From contig CACWSX010000007.1 in NCBI GenBank assembly GCA_902763615.1, positions 1 to 64,000 on the forward strand: DNA of 64,000 bases. Direction: 5' to 3'. Below the pieces are notes generated by a model that was not told the origin of the DNA, made no database searches, and was given only the letters and a program-made list of their open reading frames with translations. This document shows, in pieces, positions 54,333 through 63,295 of the stretch (its first letter is position 1; every line of letters starts with the position of its first letter). The stretch comes from an uncultured Prevotellaceae bacterium. Lineage in GTDB: Bacteria > Bacteroidota > Bacteroidia > Bacteroidales > Bacteroidaceae. Both the position numbers and the translations under genes were made by a program.

Positions 54333-54713
54333 ATGGGAAAGATTAAAGTAAAAGGCACAATGCAGCGTGTAGCAATGTTTGATGAAAACCGCGTAATCGG
54401 TCATGTCGAGCACTATTCTGTAGTAAAGGGAGATGAACTCGTGAGCTATGCTGCCAAGTCGGCGCACATCCCCGAATCAGCTCTCATAGCCTGTACCATT
54501 GCCATACGTGAGGCCATCTCTTTCTTCGTACTCAATGGTCATCATGTAGATCTGGGCAAATTCGGAATCTTCGGTATCCGCTCCAAACAGAAGGCTGCCA
54601 CTGATGCCGAAGAGGTGGATGTCAGTCTGGTAAAGCACCTCACCGTAGGTTATAAACCATCGACTGAGATCAAAAAGGGCATCGCCGGCATTCATATTGA
54701 AGTGGTGGTTTAG
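54333..54713 (+). CDS. HU-family DNA-binding protein, first of pair
   Basis: A 126-residue protein: a short N-terminal beta strand region, then an HU/IHF-like domain (SYAAKSAHIPESALIACTIA, REAISFFVLNGHHVDLGKFG) and a basic arm region (GIRSKQKAATDAEEVDVS), ending in a beta strand. It matches the Bacteroidetes HU-like group (the HU part of HU-HIG proteins) rather than classical 90-residue HU. It should bend or coat DNA. Its promoter follows the six-unit 22-bp array, which may be its binding site or control element (inference). Confidence 0.8.
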   Translation: MGKIKVKGTMQRVAMFDENRVIGHVEHYSVVKGDELVSYAAKSAHIPESALIACTIAIREAISFFVLNGHHVDLGKFGIFGIRSKQKAATDAEEVDVSLVKHLTVGYKPSTEIKKGIAGIHIEVVV

Positions 54714-54718
54714 AGCCT

Positions 54719-54745
54719 AGCGTTTAAAGTTTACGGTTTACAGTT
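54719..54745 (+). repeat. AGTTTA-rich pre-start repeat (second HU gene)
   Basis: GTTTAAAGTTTACGGTTTAC and then AGTT directly before the ATG at 54746. Same type as at 5963-5994 and 33010-33049. Confidence 0.5.
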
Positions 54746-55177
54746 ATGGAAAAGGGTCAAGTAAAAATTAATTTTAAGAAATGTCGTATCGCGTACAGCG
54801 ATACTGAGAAGCTAGTGGGTAGGGCCGTCCGTTACAGCACCATTCCTTACTCAGACATCATTTCCTACGCTGCCCAGGCAGCCAGTGTTCCTGAATCGAA
54901 CATCGAGATTTCGATGGAGGCTCTGTTCGATGCCATGAACTTTTTTGTAATGAATGGCCACAGGGTTCAGATTCCCCACCTGGGGACATTCTACCTCAAG
55001 GTGCATGTGAAGAGCACCGAGACAAAGGAGGAGTTTGTTGCCAACTTCTCAAAAAACCTTCGCAATATATCCATCCGCTTCCTGCCCGCCCCTGAGTTGA
55101 AGGCCATGATCGCCTCGACAGCCATCAACACTCAGGCAGACGAGCAGGAAGGGGATGTTATTTCCGGGGTGGAATGA
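54746..55177 (+). CDS. HU-family DNA-binding protein, second of pair
   Basis: The 143-residue product is a diverged tandem paralogue of the preceding gene: same pattern (DIISYAAQAASVPESNIEIS, MNFFVMNGHRVQIPHLGTFY), with a longer acidic C-terminus (INTQADEQEGDVISGVE). It lies 32 bp downstream in one operon. The two may form a heterodimer as IHF does (inference). The last 20 bp overlap the end of the converging GH8 gene, so each 3' end lies in the other's coding region. Confidence 0.8.
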   Translation: MEKGQVKINFKKCRIAYSDTEKLVGRAVRYSTIPYSDIISYAAQAASVPESNIEISMEALFDAMNFFVMNGHRVQIPHLGTFYLKVHVKSTETKEEFVANFSKNLRNISIRFLPAPELKAMIASTAINTQADEQEGDVISGVE

Positions 55178-56573
55178 CACGGTAATTGCCGCTGAGGTGC
55201 ATGAAAGCAAAGAGACGCAGCAGACCGTCGTAGTAAGCATCGAAATAGCCATCCTCGAAGGGCACGTGTTTAGCTTTCCAGAAGGCATCGACAAACTCCT
55301 TGCTCTTATCATGGCTACACATCATCGAGGCAGCAGCCGTCGTGGCCACCAGGCCGATGCTGTGACGCAGCTTGCGGAAACCACCGGCACCGAGGATCTC
55401 ATTACCCTCAGGCAAGGTACCATCCTTGCGGAACTGGTCCATGAAGGTATCCACGCCCTGGCTGTACATGAAATTCTGGAACGTCTCGCCATACCAGCGC
55501 TGCCACTCACCGTCGGCACAGCTCCACTCATAGTCGAGCGTAATATTCATAGGTACGCGCCAAGAGTCGTAACGGAAGCAATTGTTACCGTTGCGCGGAG
55601 GCGTCTGCGGTGCCCCACCCTGCTGCTGGCCCTGTGGACGACCCGGGAAGCGGAATCCCTGCATTTCAGAACCATCAAACTGACACTGGTCACCATTCAG
55701 GGCCGTCTTCTGGTCTACACACTTGTGGAGGAACTCACGACTCTTCTTAGCGCACTCATACCAAAGGTCGCTACGGCCGTCGTCAGCCCACTTGGCCCAG
55801 ACCTCGTAGAAAGCAGGGATATGATAGGAAGGATCAGTGTGACGATTGCCGAAGCCGTCAGGGGTGAAAGTGATAAGCTTCGTCTCAGGATCGATGAGGT
55901 ACATCATCTGTTTCTGAGGCTCCTGCTGCTGGTTGTTGGCCTGCTGACCACCACCGAAACCACCGAAACCGCCGAAGCCACCGAAGCCGCCGAAGCCACC
56001 GAAGCCGCCACGCTCAGGCGTGTACTCCTTCGGCTGGATGCAGTTCAGGATGCGCTGGGCCTCAGCCTTGTAATTGATGCCCGTGTCATTGCCCCAACGG
56101 TTAGAGGCGAAGATGAGGGCGGTGATGAAGTACAACTCGCCATCGCTGGCAGCACCCTGGGAATTACGGGTACCATCGGTGCGGCAACTCCAAGCAAAAT
56201 AACCCTCGCGTATGCCGTCCTGATGCTGCATATACTTCTTACTCCAGCGCCACAGACGGTCGAAGATATCCTTCTTGTCGAGCTGTACGGCAATCATCAT
56301 GCCATACGACATACCCTCGGTACGTGCATCATGATTCTTGACATCTGACACATATCCCATAGAGTCGCCGACTTCGAAATACACCTTATTCGGGCCGAAA
56401 AACACATCATTAAACACTTCCTTCACCTTGGCATCGACTTCAGCCTGAGTATAGCCCATCTCTACCAGAAGGTTACGGTACTTGTTGGTCTCAAACGCTC
56501 CTTTCTTCCAAGGAGTCAGCGCCATCGCGGGAATTGCCAGCAACAGCGACATCATAACAAATATCTTTCTCAT
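55158..56573 (-). CDS. GH8 enzyme (reducing-end xylose-releasing exo-oligoxylanase type) with FGG-repeat insert
   Basis: The enzyme has 471 residues: signal peptide (VMMSLLLAIPAMA), then the (alpha/alpha)6 barrel with catalytic Glu86 in ARTEGMSYGM and the conserved Asp144 in ASDGELYF. In size and motifs it resembles Rex enzymes that remove xylose from the reducing end of xylo-oligosaccharides; an endoxylanase cannot be excluded. Residues 189-208 are seven GGF-type triplets followed by QQANNQQQEPQ, coded by a 9-bp slippage-prone repeat (about 55956-56012); a second PQGQQQGGAPQTPP loop lies near residue 320. Both would be surface loops between helices. Confidence 0.9.
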   Translation of the reverse strand: MRKIFVMMSLLLAIPAMALTPWKKGAFETNKYRNLLVEMGYTQAEVDAKVKEVFNDVFFGPNKVYFEVGDSMGYVSDVKNHDARTEGMSYGMMIAVQLDKKDIFDRLWRWSKKYMQHQDGIREGYFAWSCRTDGTRNSQGAASDGELYFITALIFASNRWGNDTGINYKAEAQRILNCIQPKEYTPERGGFGGFGGFGGFGGFGGFGGGQQANNQQQEPQKQMMYLIDPETKLITFTPDGFGNRHTDPSYHIPAFYEVWAKWADDGRSDLWYECAKKSREFLHKCVDQKTALNGDQCQFDGSEMQGFRFPGRPQGQQQGGAPQTPPRNGNNCFRYDSWRVPMNITLDYEWSCADGEWQRWYGETFQNFMYSQGVDTFMDQFRKDGTLPEGNEILGAGGFRKLRHSIGLVATTAAASMMCSHDKSKEFVDAFWKAKHVPFEDGYFDAYYDGLLRLFAFMHLSGNYRVIPPRK

Positions 56574-56595
56574 AAGCGGTATATTTATTATGGTG

Positions 56596-56603
56596 CAAAA
56601 TTA
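56596..56603 (-). promoter_or_regulatory. -7 box of the GH8 gene
   Basis: TAATTTTG on the minus strand, 23 bp before the ATG. The ATGTAACAT box at 56633-56641 is 29 bp upstream. Confidence 0.45.
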
Positions 56604-56632
56604 CAAAGAAATCCCCGCTTACACTTTGCCAA

Positions 56633-56641
56633 ATGTAACAT
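56633..56641. promoter_or_regulatory. ATGTAACAT box between GH8 and GH43
   Basis: AAATGTAACAT at 56631-56641, in the divergent control region: 29 bp from the GH8 -7 box and 79 bp from the GH43 -7 box. Confidence 0.4.
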
Positions 56642-56696
56642 AAGCTATCGGTCAAGTATCATTTAGGCTTAATCTTCAAAGAAACGCCAGCAAACA

Positions 56697-56728
56697 TTTG
56701 GCCGATTAAGAAAAAATTTGTAAATTTG
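56697..56728 (+). promoter_or_regulatory. Promoter of the GH43-GH43 operon
   Basis: TTTG (56697-56700), 20-bp spacer, TAAATTTG (56721-56728), 28 bp before the ATG. Confidence 0.7.
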
Positions 56729-56756
56729 CACATAATTTTTTTCAAATCATAAACTA

Positions 56757-58880
56757 ATGAAGTATTTACTATCGTTACTACTGTTTTCGGGGGTGTCGCT
56801 GACGGCGTTGGCACAGAACCCCATCATTCGCGACCAATTTACGGCAGACCCGACGGCTCGCGTATTTAACAACAAGGTGTACCTCTTCCCATCGCACGAC
56901 ATCAAGCCTCCCGTCGGACAGCGACAGGACTGGTTCTGCATGGAAGACTACCACGTGTTCTCATCCGAAAATCTGACCGACTGGACAGACCACGGTGTGA
57001 TTGTCACCCAGAACAAGGTGCCCTGGGTGCGTCCTAACTCTTACTCAATGTGGGCTCCCGACTGTGTTGAGAAGAATGGAAAGTACTATTTCTACTTCCC
57101 CTCAGCACCTAAGGAGGGCAGAGGCGGCTTCGGCGTGGGTGTAGCCATCGCAGATCGTCCTGAGGGTCCGTACATTCCCGAGCCGGAACCCATCAAGGGT
57201 GTCGGTGGCATCGACCCGTGCGTGCTCCTGGCATCCGACGGCAATGCTTATCTCTTCTGGGGCAACGGCCGTTGCGCCAAGCTGAAGCCCAACATGAAGG
57301 AGCTGGCCGACGACAATCCCAAGTCGACCGTGAAGTTCGGCAACCGTGAGATGGAGATGATTGGTGTGAACTGTCTCGAAGGCCTGCCTAACCGTCAGGC
57401 TGAAGGTCCGTTTGCTTTTGAGGCTAACGGCTGGTATTACCTGACTTATCCATACGTAAGGGAGAAGACCGAAGTCCTCGGCTATGCCATGAGTAAGAAC
57501 CCAATGGGTCCCTACGAGTACAAGGGCCTGATCATGGCCGAGCAACCCAACGGCTGCTGGACCAACCATCATAGCATCATCAACTACAAGGGGCAGTGGT
57601 ACCTCTTCTATCACCACAACTATTTCTCACCCAATGACGACAAGCGCCGTTCAGCTTGTATCGAGAAACTCTACTTCAATCCCGACGGAACCATCCAGGA
57701 GGTGAAGCAGACCATGCGTGGTGTGGGTATCAACAAGGCTACTGAGAAGATCGAGATCGACCGCTACAGCAGCGCCAGCGATGGTGTGACCAGCGAGCTG
57801 ATTGATACCGTCAACACTTTCCGCAGCTATATGGCTACCCTGCCTACAAAGGGAAGCTGGCTTAAATATAATGATGTGGACTTCAGCGTGATCAGCGATG
57901 GCTACCTCATCATGAGTGTCAAGGCCGCTGACAACACCGAGTTTGCTATCCGCGAAAAGAGTGCTACAGGTAAGGTTCTGGCCCGCATCAAGCTGACCGT
58001 GAAGCCCGAGGAGCCCGCAGGTGGTGCCCAGGCTAATCCGATGATGGGCCGCTTCCGTCGTGACCAGCGCAACCAGTGGCTCACCCAGACTGCTACGCTC
58101 GACTACGTTCCTCAGGGTGTGACCGACCTTGTGATCACCAACGAAGGCGAAGGTGCCTTGAGCGTGGACTATGTCCGCTTCAAGAACCGTCCGAAGTATT
58201 TCAATGCAATCACCACCCCGACGGCACAGCCTGATGCAGAAGGCTTCATCCACCGTTGGCTGCTTCTGGAGCCTATCACCAAGCCCAATAGCGGTAATAC
58301 CGTGTTCACAGACTCTTATCTGCGCGAACATTTTAATAGAGAGTACTTCAAGGGACAGCAGACCATTATCCCGAAGGACGGTCAGAAGGTAAAGGCTGTG
58401 TTCAAGCAGGAGCAGGCTCCCGCAGGCTTCGGCCGTGGTTTCGGTGGTCAGCAGGCTCCCGCACAGCCCGAGGTGAAGACTGTGAAGCAGACCCTCACCT
58501 GGCATGCCCTCGACAGCGAGAACCTGAACGTGAAGCTCTTCCGCTTCGCCGAGAAATATGGTGAGCAGATTTACGGTGTGCTCTTCTGGGCCGTGACCAT
58601 CATCGACTGCGATGAGGATATCGAGAACGTCCGTCTGGCTGTTGGTTCCAACTCCGCCTCCATGTGGTGGCTGAACGGCGAGGAGACACTGTTGCTCTCC
58701 GGCGACCGTCGTATGGTGAAAGACGATGCCATGTCGAAGCGTATCACCCTGAAGAAGGGCCGCAACATCCTGCGTGGTGCCGTCATCAACGGCCCAGGCA
58801 TGAGCGACTTCTGCGTCCGTTTCCTCGACGAGAATGGTAACCCAGTAAAGAACTACAAGATCAATTTAAATCAGAAATAA
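56757..58880 (+). CDS. GH43 enzyme with CBM6-like and extra C-terminal domain
   Basis: The enzyme has 707 residues with a signal peptide (LLSLLLFSGVSLTALAQ). The propeller shows IRDQFTADPTARVFNNKVYL (base Asp), GIDPCVLLASDGNAYLFWG (middle Asp) and RQAEGPFAFEANGWYYLTY (acid Glu). A CBM6-like beta sandwich (about 335-475) follows, interrupted by an Ala/Gly/Met-rich loop with GGAQANPMMGRF. Then a FGRGFGGQQAPAQPE linker (about 557-571) and a last beta domain (about 572-707) follow. Arabinofuranosidase or xylosidase activity on xylan is likely. The next GH43 begins 2 bp after the stop. Confidence 0.88.
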   Translation: MKYLLSLLLFSGVSLTALAQNPIIRDQFTADPTARVFNNKVYLFPSHDIKPPVGQRQDWFCMEDYHVFSSENLTDWTDHGVIVTQNKVPWVRPNSYSMWAPDCVEKNGKYYFYFPSAPKEGRGGFGVGVAIADRPEGPYIPEPEPIKGVGGIDPCVLLASDGNAYLFWGNGRCAKLKPNMKELADDNPKSTVKFGNREMEMIGVNCLEGLPNRQAEGPFAFEANGWYYLTYPYVREKTEVLGYAMSKNPMGPYEYKGLIMAEQPNGCWTNHHSIINYKGQWYLFYHHNYFSPNDDKRRSACIEKLYFNPDGTIQEVKQTMRGVGINKATEKIEIDRYSSASDGVTSELIDTVNTFRSYMATLPTKGSWLKYNDVDFSVISDGYLIMSVKAADNTEFAIREKSATGKVLARIKLTVKPEEPAGGAQANPMMGRFRRDQRNQWLTQTATLDYVPQGVTDLVITNEGEGALSVDYVRFKNRPKYFNAITTPTAQPDAEGFIHRWLLLEPITKPNSGNTVFTDSYLREHFNREYFKGQQTIIPKDGQKVKAVFKQEQAPAGFGRGFGGQQAPAQPEVKTVKQTLTWHALDSENLNVKLFRFAEKYGEQIYGVLFWAVTIIDCDEDIENVRLAVGSNSASMWWLNGEETLLLSGDRRMVKDDAMSKRITLKKGRNILRGAVINGPGMSDFCVRFLDENGNPVKNYKINLNQK

Positions 58881-58882
58881 AG

Positions 58883-60349
58883 ATGAAAAGACTATATAGC
58901 ATTCTGGCGGCTATGACATTGGCTACAGCCGCAAACGCGCAGATTGGCGCACCCTTTATCCACGACCCCTCGACAATTGCCGAGTGTGAAGGCAAATACT
59001 ATACATTCGGCACCGGTGGTGGCGGTTTGATCTCGGAAGACGGTTGGACCTGGAACAGCGGTGCAGAGCGTCCCGGAGGCGGTGCAGCCCCCGATGTGAT
59101 CAAGATTGGCGACCGTTACCTCTGCATCTATGGCGCAACAGGTGGTGGTCTCGGTGGCGGTCACGCAGGCCGTATCCTCACCATGTGGAACAAGACTCTC
59201 GACCCGAAGTCACCCGACTTCAAGTGGTCTGAGGCTGTAGAAGTCTGCTTCTCCGACGGTATGGAGGATCAGGACGCCATCGACCCGGGTATCATGCTCG
59301 ATCCCTCGACAGGTCGTTTGTGGGTGAGCTACGGTACCTATTTCGGAACCATTCGTCTGATTGAGCTCGATCCAACAACAGGTTTCCGCAAGAGCGGCAA
59401 CGTGGAGAAGGACATCGCCATCGACTGTGAGGCCTCCGACCTTATCTGCCGCAATGGCTGGTATTACCTGCTCGGTACCCACGGTACCTGCTGCGACGGT
59501 GTGAACTCTACCTATAACATCGTGGTTGGCCGTTCCAAGAGCCCAGAGGGTCCCTATATTGATAATGTAGGCCGTGACATGTATCATGGCGGTGGACGTA
59601 TGGTAGTGGCTGCTGGCGACCGCAAGACGGGTGCCGGACACTTCGGACGCACCATCATCGACGAGGGTGTAGAGGTCGCATCCTTCCACTGGGAGGCTGA
59701 TTTCGACATGGGTGGCCGTTCTACACTGGCTATCCGTCCGCTGCTTTGGAAGAACGACTGGCCTTATTGCGGTGAGCAGTTCAAGGGCGGCACTTTCGAG
59801 ATTGAGAGCGAGCGTCGTGGCTATGCCCTCGAACTGGCTGTCGACTTCGTTCGTATGAACGTGGCTCGTGGCGGTGGTTTCGGTGGCTTCGGTGGCCGTC
59901 CTCAGGCAAATGCTGCTCCCCCACAGCCCGTGGCTAACCAGACATTGGATCAGGTGAAGAGCACATGGCCCGAGGGTGACATCCCCGCTCGTATCGGCGA
60001 CTATATGTTCCGTCCCCACCAGCGTTGGACTGTGACACCCGTAGAGGGTAAGGGTGCCTACCTAGGCAATACCTATTTCAAGATTACCATCGAGGGCACT
60101 GAGCGCGCACTGGCTGCTACAGCTGACTGCGAAGTGAAGACCGTTCCTGCCTATACCGGTGCTGATGAGCAGCTCTGGCGCATCGAGCAGCTTACCGACG
60201 GTACTTTCCGCATCATGCCGAAGGTGATCCCAGGACAGGAGGGTATCAACACGAGCATCTGCCTCTACTCTGCAGGTGACTCCACACCTACCCTTGCCAA
60301 GTATGATTTCAGCAGCGACAATTCCAAGTGGAATTTCCGCAACCACTAA
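58883..60349 (+). CDS. GH43 arabinanase-like enzyme with FGG linker and C-terminal lectin-like domain
   Basis: The protein has 488 residues and a signal peptide (LYSILAAMTLATAANAQ). The propeller has PFIHDPSTI (base Asp), QDAIDPGIMLD (middle Asp) and IDCEASDLICRNGWYYLLG (acid Glu), the arrangement of endo-arabinanase-like GH43. Residues 329-352 are GGGFGGFGGRPQANAAPPQP, separating the catalytic domain from a C-terminal beta-trefoil-like domain with ADEQLWRIEQL and a repeated W-F/I pattern. It probably acts on arabinan or arabinosyl side chains. It is co-transcribed with the preceding GH43 (2-bp gap) and closed by a strong terminator. Confidence 0.87.
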   Translation: MKRLYSILAAMTLATAANAQIGAPFIHDPSTIAECEGKYYTFGTGGGGLISEDGWTWNSGAERPGGGAAPDVIKIGDRYLCIYGATGGGLGGGHAGRILTMWNKTLDPKSPDFKWSEAVEVCFSDGMEDQDAIDPGIMLDPSTGRLWVSYGTYFGTIRLIELDPTTGFRKSGNVEKDIAIDCEASDLICRNGWYYLLGTHGTCCDGVNSTYNIVVGRSKSPEGPYIDNVGRDMYHGGGRMVVAAGDRKTGAGHFGRTIIDEGVEVASFHWEADFDMGGRSTLAIRPLLWKNDWPYCGEQFKGGTFEIESERRGYALELAVDFVRMNVARGGGFGGFGGRPQANAAPPQPVANQTLDQVKSTWPEGDIPARIGDYMFRPHQRWTVTPVEGKGAYLGNTYFKITIEGTERALAATADCEVKTVPAYTGADEQLWRIEQLTDGTFRIMPKVIPGQEGINTSICLYSAGDSTPTLAKYDFSSDNSKWNFRNH

Positions 60350-60354
60350 TAAAT

Positions 60355-60384
60355 AATAAGCCCCGCCGGTTGGCGGGGCTTATT
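60355..60384. terminator. Bidirectional terminator
   Basis: Thirteen-bp perfect arms (AATAAGCCCCGCC and complement) around GGTT, flanked by A/T runs; it serves the GH43 pair and the converging GH97 gene. Confidence 0.92.
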
Positions 60385-60399
60385 TGTTTATGAAAGAAA

Positions 60400-62250
60400 T
60401 CATTTAAGTGTGATAACCCATACGAATCCGCCACGCGGCTGGAGGGTGAGCAGATCGGGCAGCACACGGGCACTCATCATTCGAATATCCCAAGGCTTAT
60501 CCTTGTCGCCGCTGTCGCAAAAAGCCTGACCCGACTTGATGTCCTTGATATCCAGTGACGTTTTCACCCTTTTCACTTCATCCGTACCATTGATACCAGC
60601 CACATACCACGTCTTACCAGAACGACGGGCGATGACGGCACTTTCACCAGGATAGCCACTCACAAAACGTGTTTCATCCCAGACAGCGGGGAGTTTAGAC
60701 AAGAAGTCTTGTACCTCCTTTGGCTGCGCCAGGAAACTTTCGGGCTTGTCAGCCAGATGCTGCAAACCACTCTCAAAGAGCACCGTGAGCGCCAGTTCAT
60801 GGGCATGCGAGGTGATATGCGGGTGCTGCGAGTCGCTGAAGGCACAGGGGGTATAGTCCATCGGTCCGATGACATTACGTGTAAAGGGCAGTGTGGCATT
60901 GTGCGACGCAGCCTGTTTAGTGAACGTGGGCACATTGTTATACCACTCCGCACCATAGACAGCCTCTGTACTCAGCAGATTCGGATAGGTACGCTGCCAA
61001 CCTCTCGGAACGGTGGCACCATGGAAATTCACCAGCAGATGATGCTTGGCGGCACATTCGAGCAAATCGAGACAATAGTCCATGTTCATTTGATTATCGC
61101 CCGAGAAGAAGTCGATCTTCACGCCAGCCACACCGATCTTCTCACACCATGCGAATTCCTTCTCACGGTCTTCAGGCTTGTTCAGACGGTACTTCGGTGT
61201 CGGGGCACCATCCACCCAGCCCACACTGGAGTTATACCATATCATCGGTTTCACGCCCTTCGACTTGGCATAGTTCACAGCATCCTCCACGGTCTTGCCA
61301 TCTTTCATCCTATCCCACTCGGCATCGATGAGCATATAAGGCAGATGGAGCGTGGCTGCCATATCAATGTACTTACAGATGATGTTATAATCGTCAGAAC
61401 CATGATTATAAGCCCAATAGATCCACGACACCACGCCCGGGTGAATCCAACTGGTATCCTTCAGCTTGCAAGGCTCGGAGACATCGGTAATCAGTGTAGA
61501 CTCTACAATATCGGCCAATTCTCCAACAATCACCACACGCCAGGGACTGTGCCAGTCGCCGCTGATCTTCAGATCATTCTGATCAGGGGTCACCCGATAG
61601 AGTTCGCCCTCGTTATAGAGGCACGAAGCACTCTGTCGGCGCTCGATATTCGCCTCAGAGATCAAGGCAAACACATTCTCTGCGGGTTTGAAGAGCGAAG
61701 GATAGCCCCAACGGATGTTCCAGCCATCAGCCGATTTGAACGTACCACTGAAACTGCGTACGGGTAGCGTCTTATAGGAAGTCGTCAGAGGGAAGAAACT
61801 CTCATAGGCATCCGTCCACTGCTGGAACCATCGGTTCACACCTTCCGGAATGCGATAGGTAGTCTTTTCCTTGGGCAGCGTACTTTCCGACAACTGTGAG
61901 AGTTCATAGCGGAAGGCCAGGCCATCGTTATACAGTCTGACCACCAACCTTGTGTTCTCCCCAAGGGGTGTGGCATATTCGTTTGCCTCGTTTGTGGCGT
62001 GCAGGCATTTGCCTGCCAACATCTGGTAATCAGCCTTTACCTTCTGCACAAAACGAAGTGCTGGTTTGGCCGTCTGTCCCTCGTAGCCCACTTCAGGGAT
62101 ATCGAGCACGGGCTGGTTCTGATAATAGAGCCGGAGTCCATTACCTGCCGCCTCGATGGCGAGCTTGCCATTCGGTGAGGAAGGACGCTGCGCCATGGCA
62201 GGCATGATCAATCCTGCCATAGCGAGCAATATCATTATTTTCCGCATCAT
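60400..62250 (-). CDS. GH97 retaining alpha-galactosidase-like enzyme
   Basis: The enzyme has 616 residues with a signal peptide (IMILLAMAGLIMPAMAQ). The N-terminal beta super-sandwich begins SSPNGKLAIEA; the barrel has WIYWAYNHGSDDYN, LIDAEWD and KIDFFSGDNQ with Asp380, the nucleophile position of retaining GH97 members; inverting SusB-type enzymes use a Glu elsewhere. NFHGATVPRGWQRTYPN is also typical. It should release alpha-galactose, or a similar sugar such as beta-L-arabinopyranose, from side chains. Two adjacent ATGs (62250 and 62247) are possible. It lies 11 bp after the alpha/beta hydrolase gene, in one operon. Confidence 0.9.
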   Translation of the reverse strand: MMRKIMILLAMAGLIMPAMAQRPSSPNGKLAIEAAGNGLRLYYQNQPVLDIPEVGYEGQTAKPALRFVQKVKADYQMLAGKCLHATNEANEYATPLGENTRLVVRLYNDGLAFRYELSQLSESTLPKEKTTYRIPEGVNRWFQQWTDAYESFFPLTTSYKTLPVRSFSGTFKSADGWNIRWGYPSLFKPAENVFALISEANIERRQSASCLYNEGELYRVTPDQNDLKISGDWHSPWRVVIVGELADIVESTLITDVSEPCKLKDTSWIHPGVVSWIYWAYNHGSDDYNIICKYIDMAATLHLPYMLIDAEWDRMKDGKTVEDAVNYAKSKGVKPMIWYNSSVGWVDGAPTPKYRLNKPEDREKEFAWCEKIGVAGVKIDFFSGDNQMNMDYCLDLLECAAKHHLLVNFHGATVPRGWQRTYPNLLSTEAVYGAEWYNNVPTFTKQAASHNATLPFTRNVIGPMDYTPCAFSDSQHPHITSHAHELALTVLFESGLQHLADKPESFLAQPKEVQDFLSKLPAVWDETRFVSGYPGESAVIARRSGKTWYVAGINGTDEVKRVKTSLDIKDIKSGQAFCDSGDKDKPWDIRMMSARVLPDLLTLQPRGGFVWVITLK

Positions 62251-62261
62251 AAAATCAGGAT

Positions 62262-63179
62262 TTATTTCAGTTCATCGAACTTCTGGTTCTTCTCCAGAGT
62301 CCACTTCTCGCGCTTCAGGAGTCCGGGGGCGCTGCCCTTGAACATCTTCGCAGCCTCCTTGTCGCCCTTCAGCTGCCATTGCAGCCAGGCCAAAGCCGCA
62401 ACAGTGAATTCTCCACCATGAGGCTGACGATAGGTACCGCCATGACCTACGGGGAAGTTCACAGCAAGAGCAGGTACATGGTCAATACGATGGAAATCGT
62501 CCATACCATTGCCGTAGGCGATATCGGTCTCACCACCGAGCAGGTACATAATCGGGGTGTGAATCTCCTTCAATTTTTCCTTCGGAGGCATAGGCATGCC
62601 ACCAACAGCCTGATTGGCATTCTGCTGATTGAAGAGTCCGCTGTTGCAGATCATCAGCAAACTGATACGAGGATCGGCACAGTTGAAGAGTGTCTGCAAA
62701 CCACCGCACGACATACCAGCCACACAGATGTTCTTCGTGTCGATCTTGTTATAATAGGGTGAGTTCTTGTCGGCATTCTGGGCAATGATCCAATCAATGG
62801 ATTCAATCTGCTGCTCTGTTCTCGACATCGGACCACGGTAGCCCTCTTCGTCCATAGGGATAAAACCGGTAGCCAGGACAATAAAGCCGTGGCTGGCGAT
62901 CTCATTCAGGAACTTATAATGCTCCCAGGGCGAGTTGGTGCAGGCACCGTTACCCCATACCAACACGGGCAATTTCTGGTTCTTGCCAAAGACAGAAAGA
63001 TCCTGCGGCACCAGAATGGTATGTTCCTTCAGACTGGCATCTTCCTTCATGATGGCCTTGTAAGGACCTGTACCACCATCCTCAACAACGCGCGATTTCT
63101 CTTCAGTTGTAAAACTCGTGCAGATAAAGCCAAATAGGGCCACTGCAACCATACTCATAAAACATTTAATTTTTCTCAT
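62262..63179 (-). CDS. Exported alpha/beta hydrolase (esterase-like)
   Basis: The product has 305 residues; the ATG at 63179 begins a signal sequence (KCFMSMVAVALFGFICTSF). The fold motifs are PVLVWGNGAC (oxyanion strand), GMSCGG with nucleophile Ser157, and a late GHGGTYRQPHGGEF with the catalytic His. It resembles dienelactone-hydrolase or cutinase-like esterases found in plant-polysaccharide loci. The substrate is unknown; being in an operon with GH97 suggests removal of acyl groups from side chains. A -7 box (63216-63223) lies 37 bp upstream. Confidence 0.82.
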   Translation of the reverse strand: MRKIKCFMSMVAVALFGFICTSFTTEEKSRVVEDGGTGPYKAIMKEDASLKEHTILVPQDLSVFGKNQKLPVLVWGNGACTNSPWEHYKFLNEIASHGFIVLATGFIPMDEEGYRGPMSRTEQQIESIDWIIAQNADKNSPYYNKIDTKNICVAGMSCGGLQTLFNCADPRISLLMICNSGLFNQQNANQAVGGMPMPPKEKLKEIHTPIMYLLGGETDIAYGNGMDDFHRIDHVPALAVNFPVGHGGTYRQPHGGEFTVAALAWLQWQLKGDKEAAKMFKGSAPGLLKREKWTLEKNQKFDELK

Positions 63180-63215
63180 AATGCTAATAGTTAATAATAA
63201 AAGTCTATTTCGGTA

Positions 63216-63223
63216 CAAAGTTA
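63216..63223 (-). promoter_or_regulatory. -7 box of the esterase-GH97 operon
   Basis: TAACTTTG on the minus strand, 37 bp before the ATG at 63179; no clear -33. Confidence 0.5.
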
Positions 63224-63265
63224 CGAATAATCCGTCAATTATGAACTATCTTTCACTTTTTTTTG

Positions 63266-63273
63266 TAACTTTG
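63266..63273 (+). promoter_or_regulatory. -7 box of the LTD/CotH-type gene
   Basis: TAACTTTG followed by CACCC, 23 bp before the ATG at 63296. Confidence 0.5.
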
Positions 63274-63295
63274 CACCCGAATAATAATATAAATT

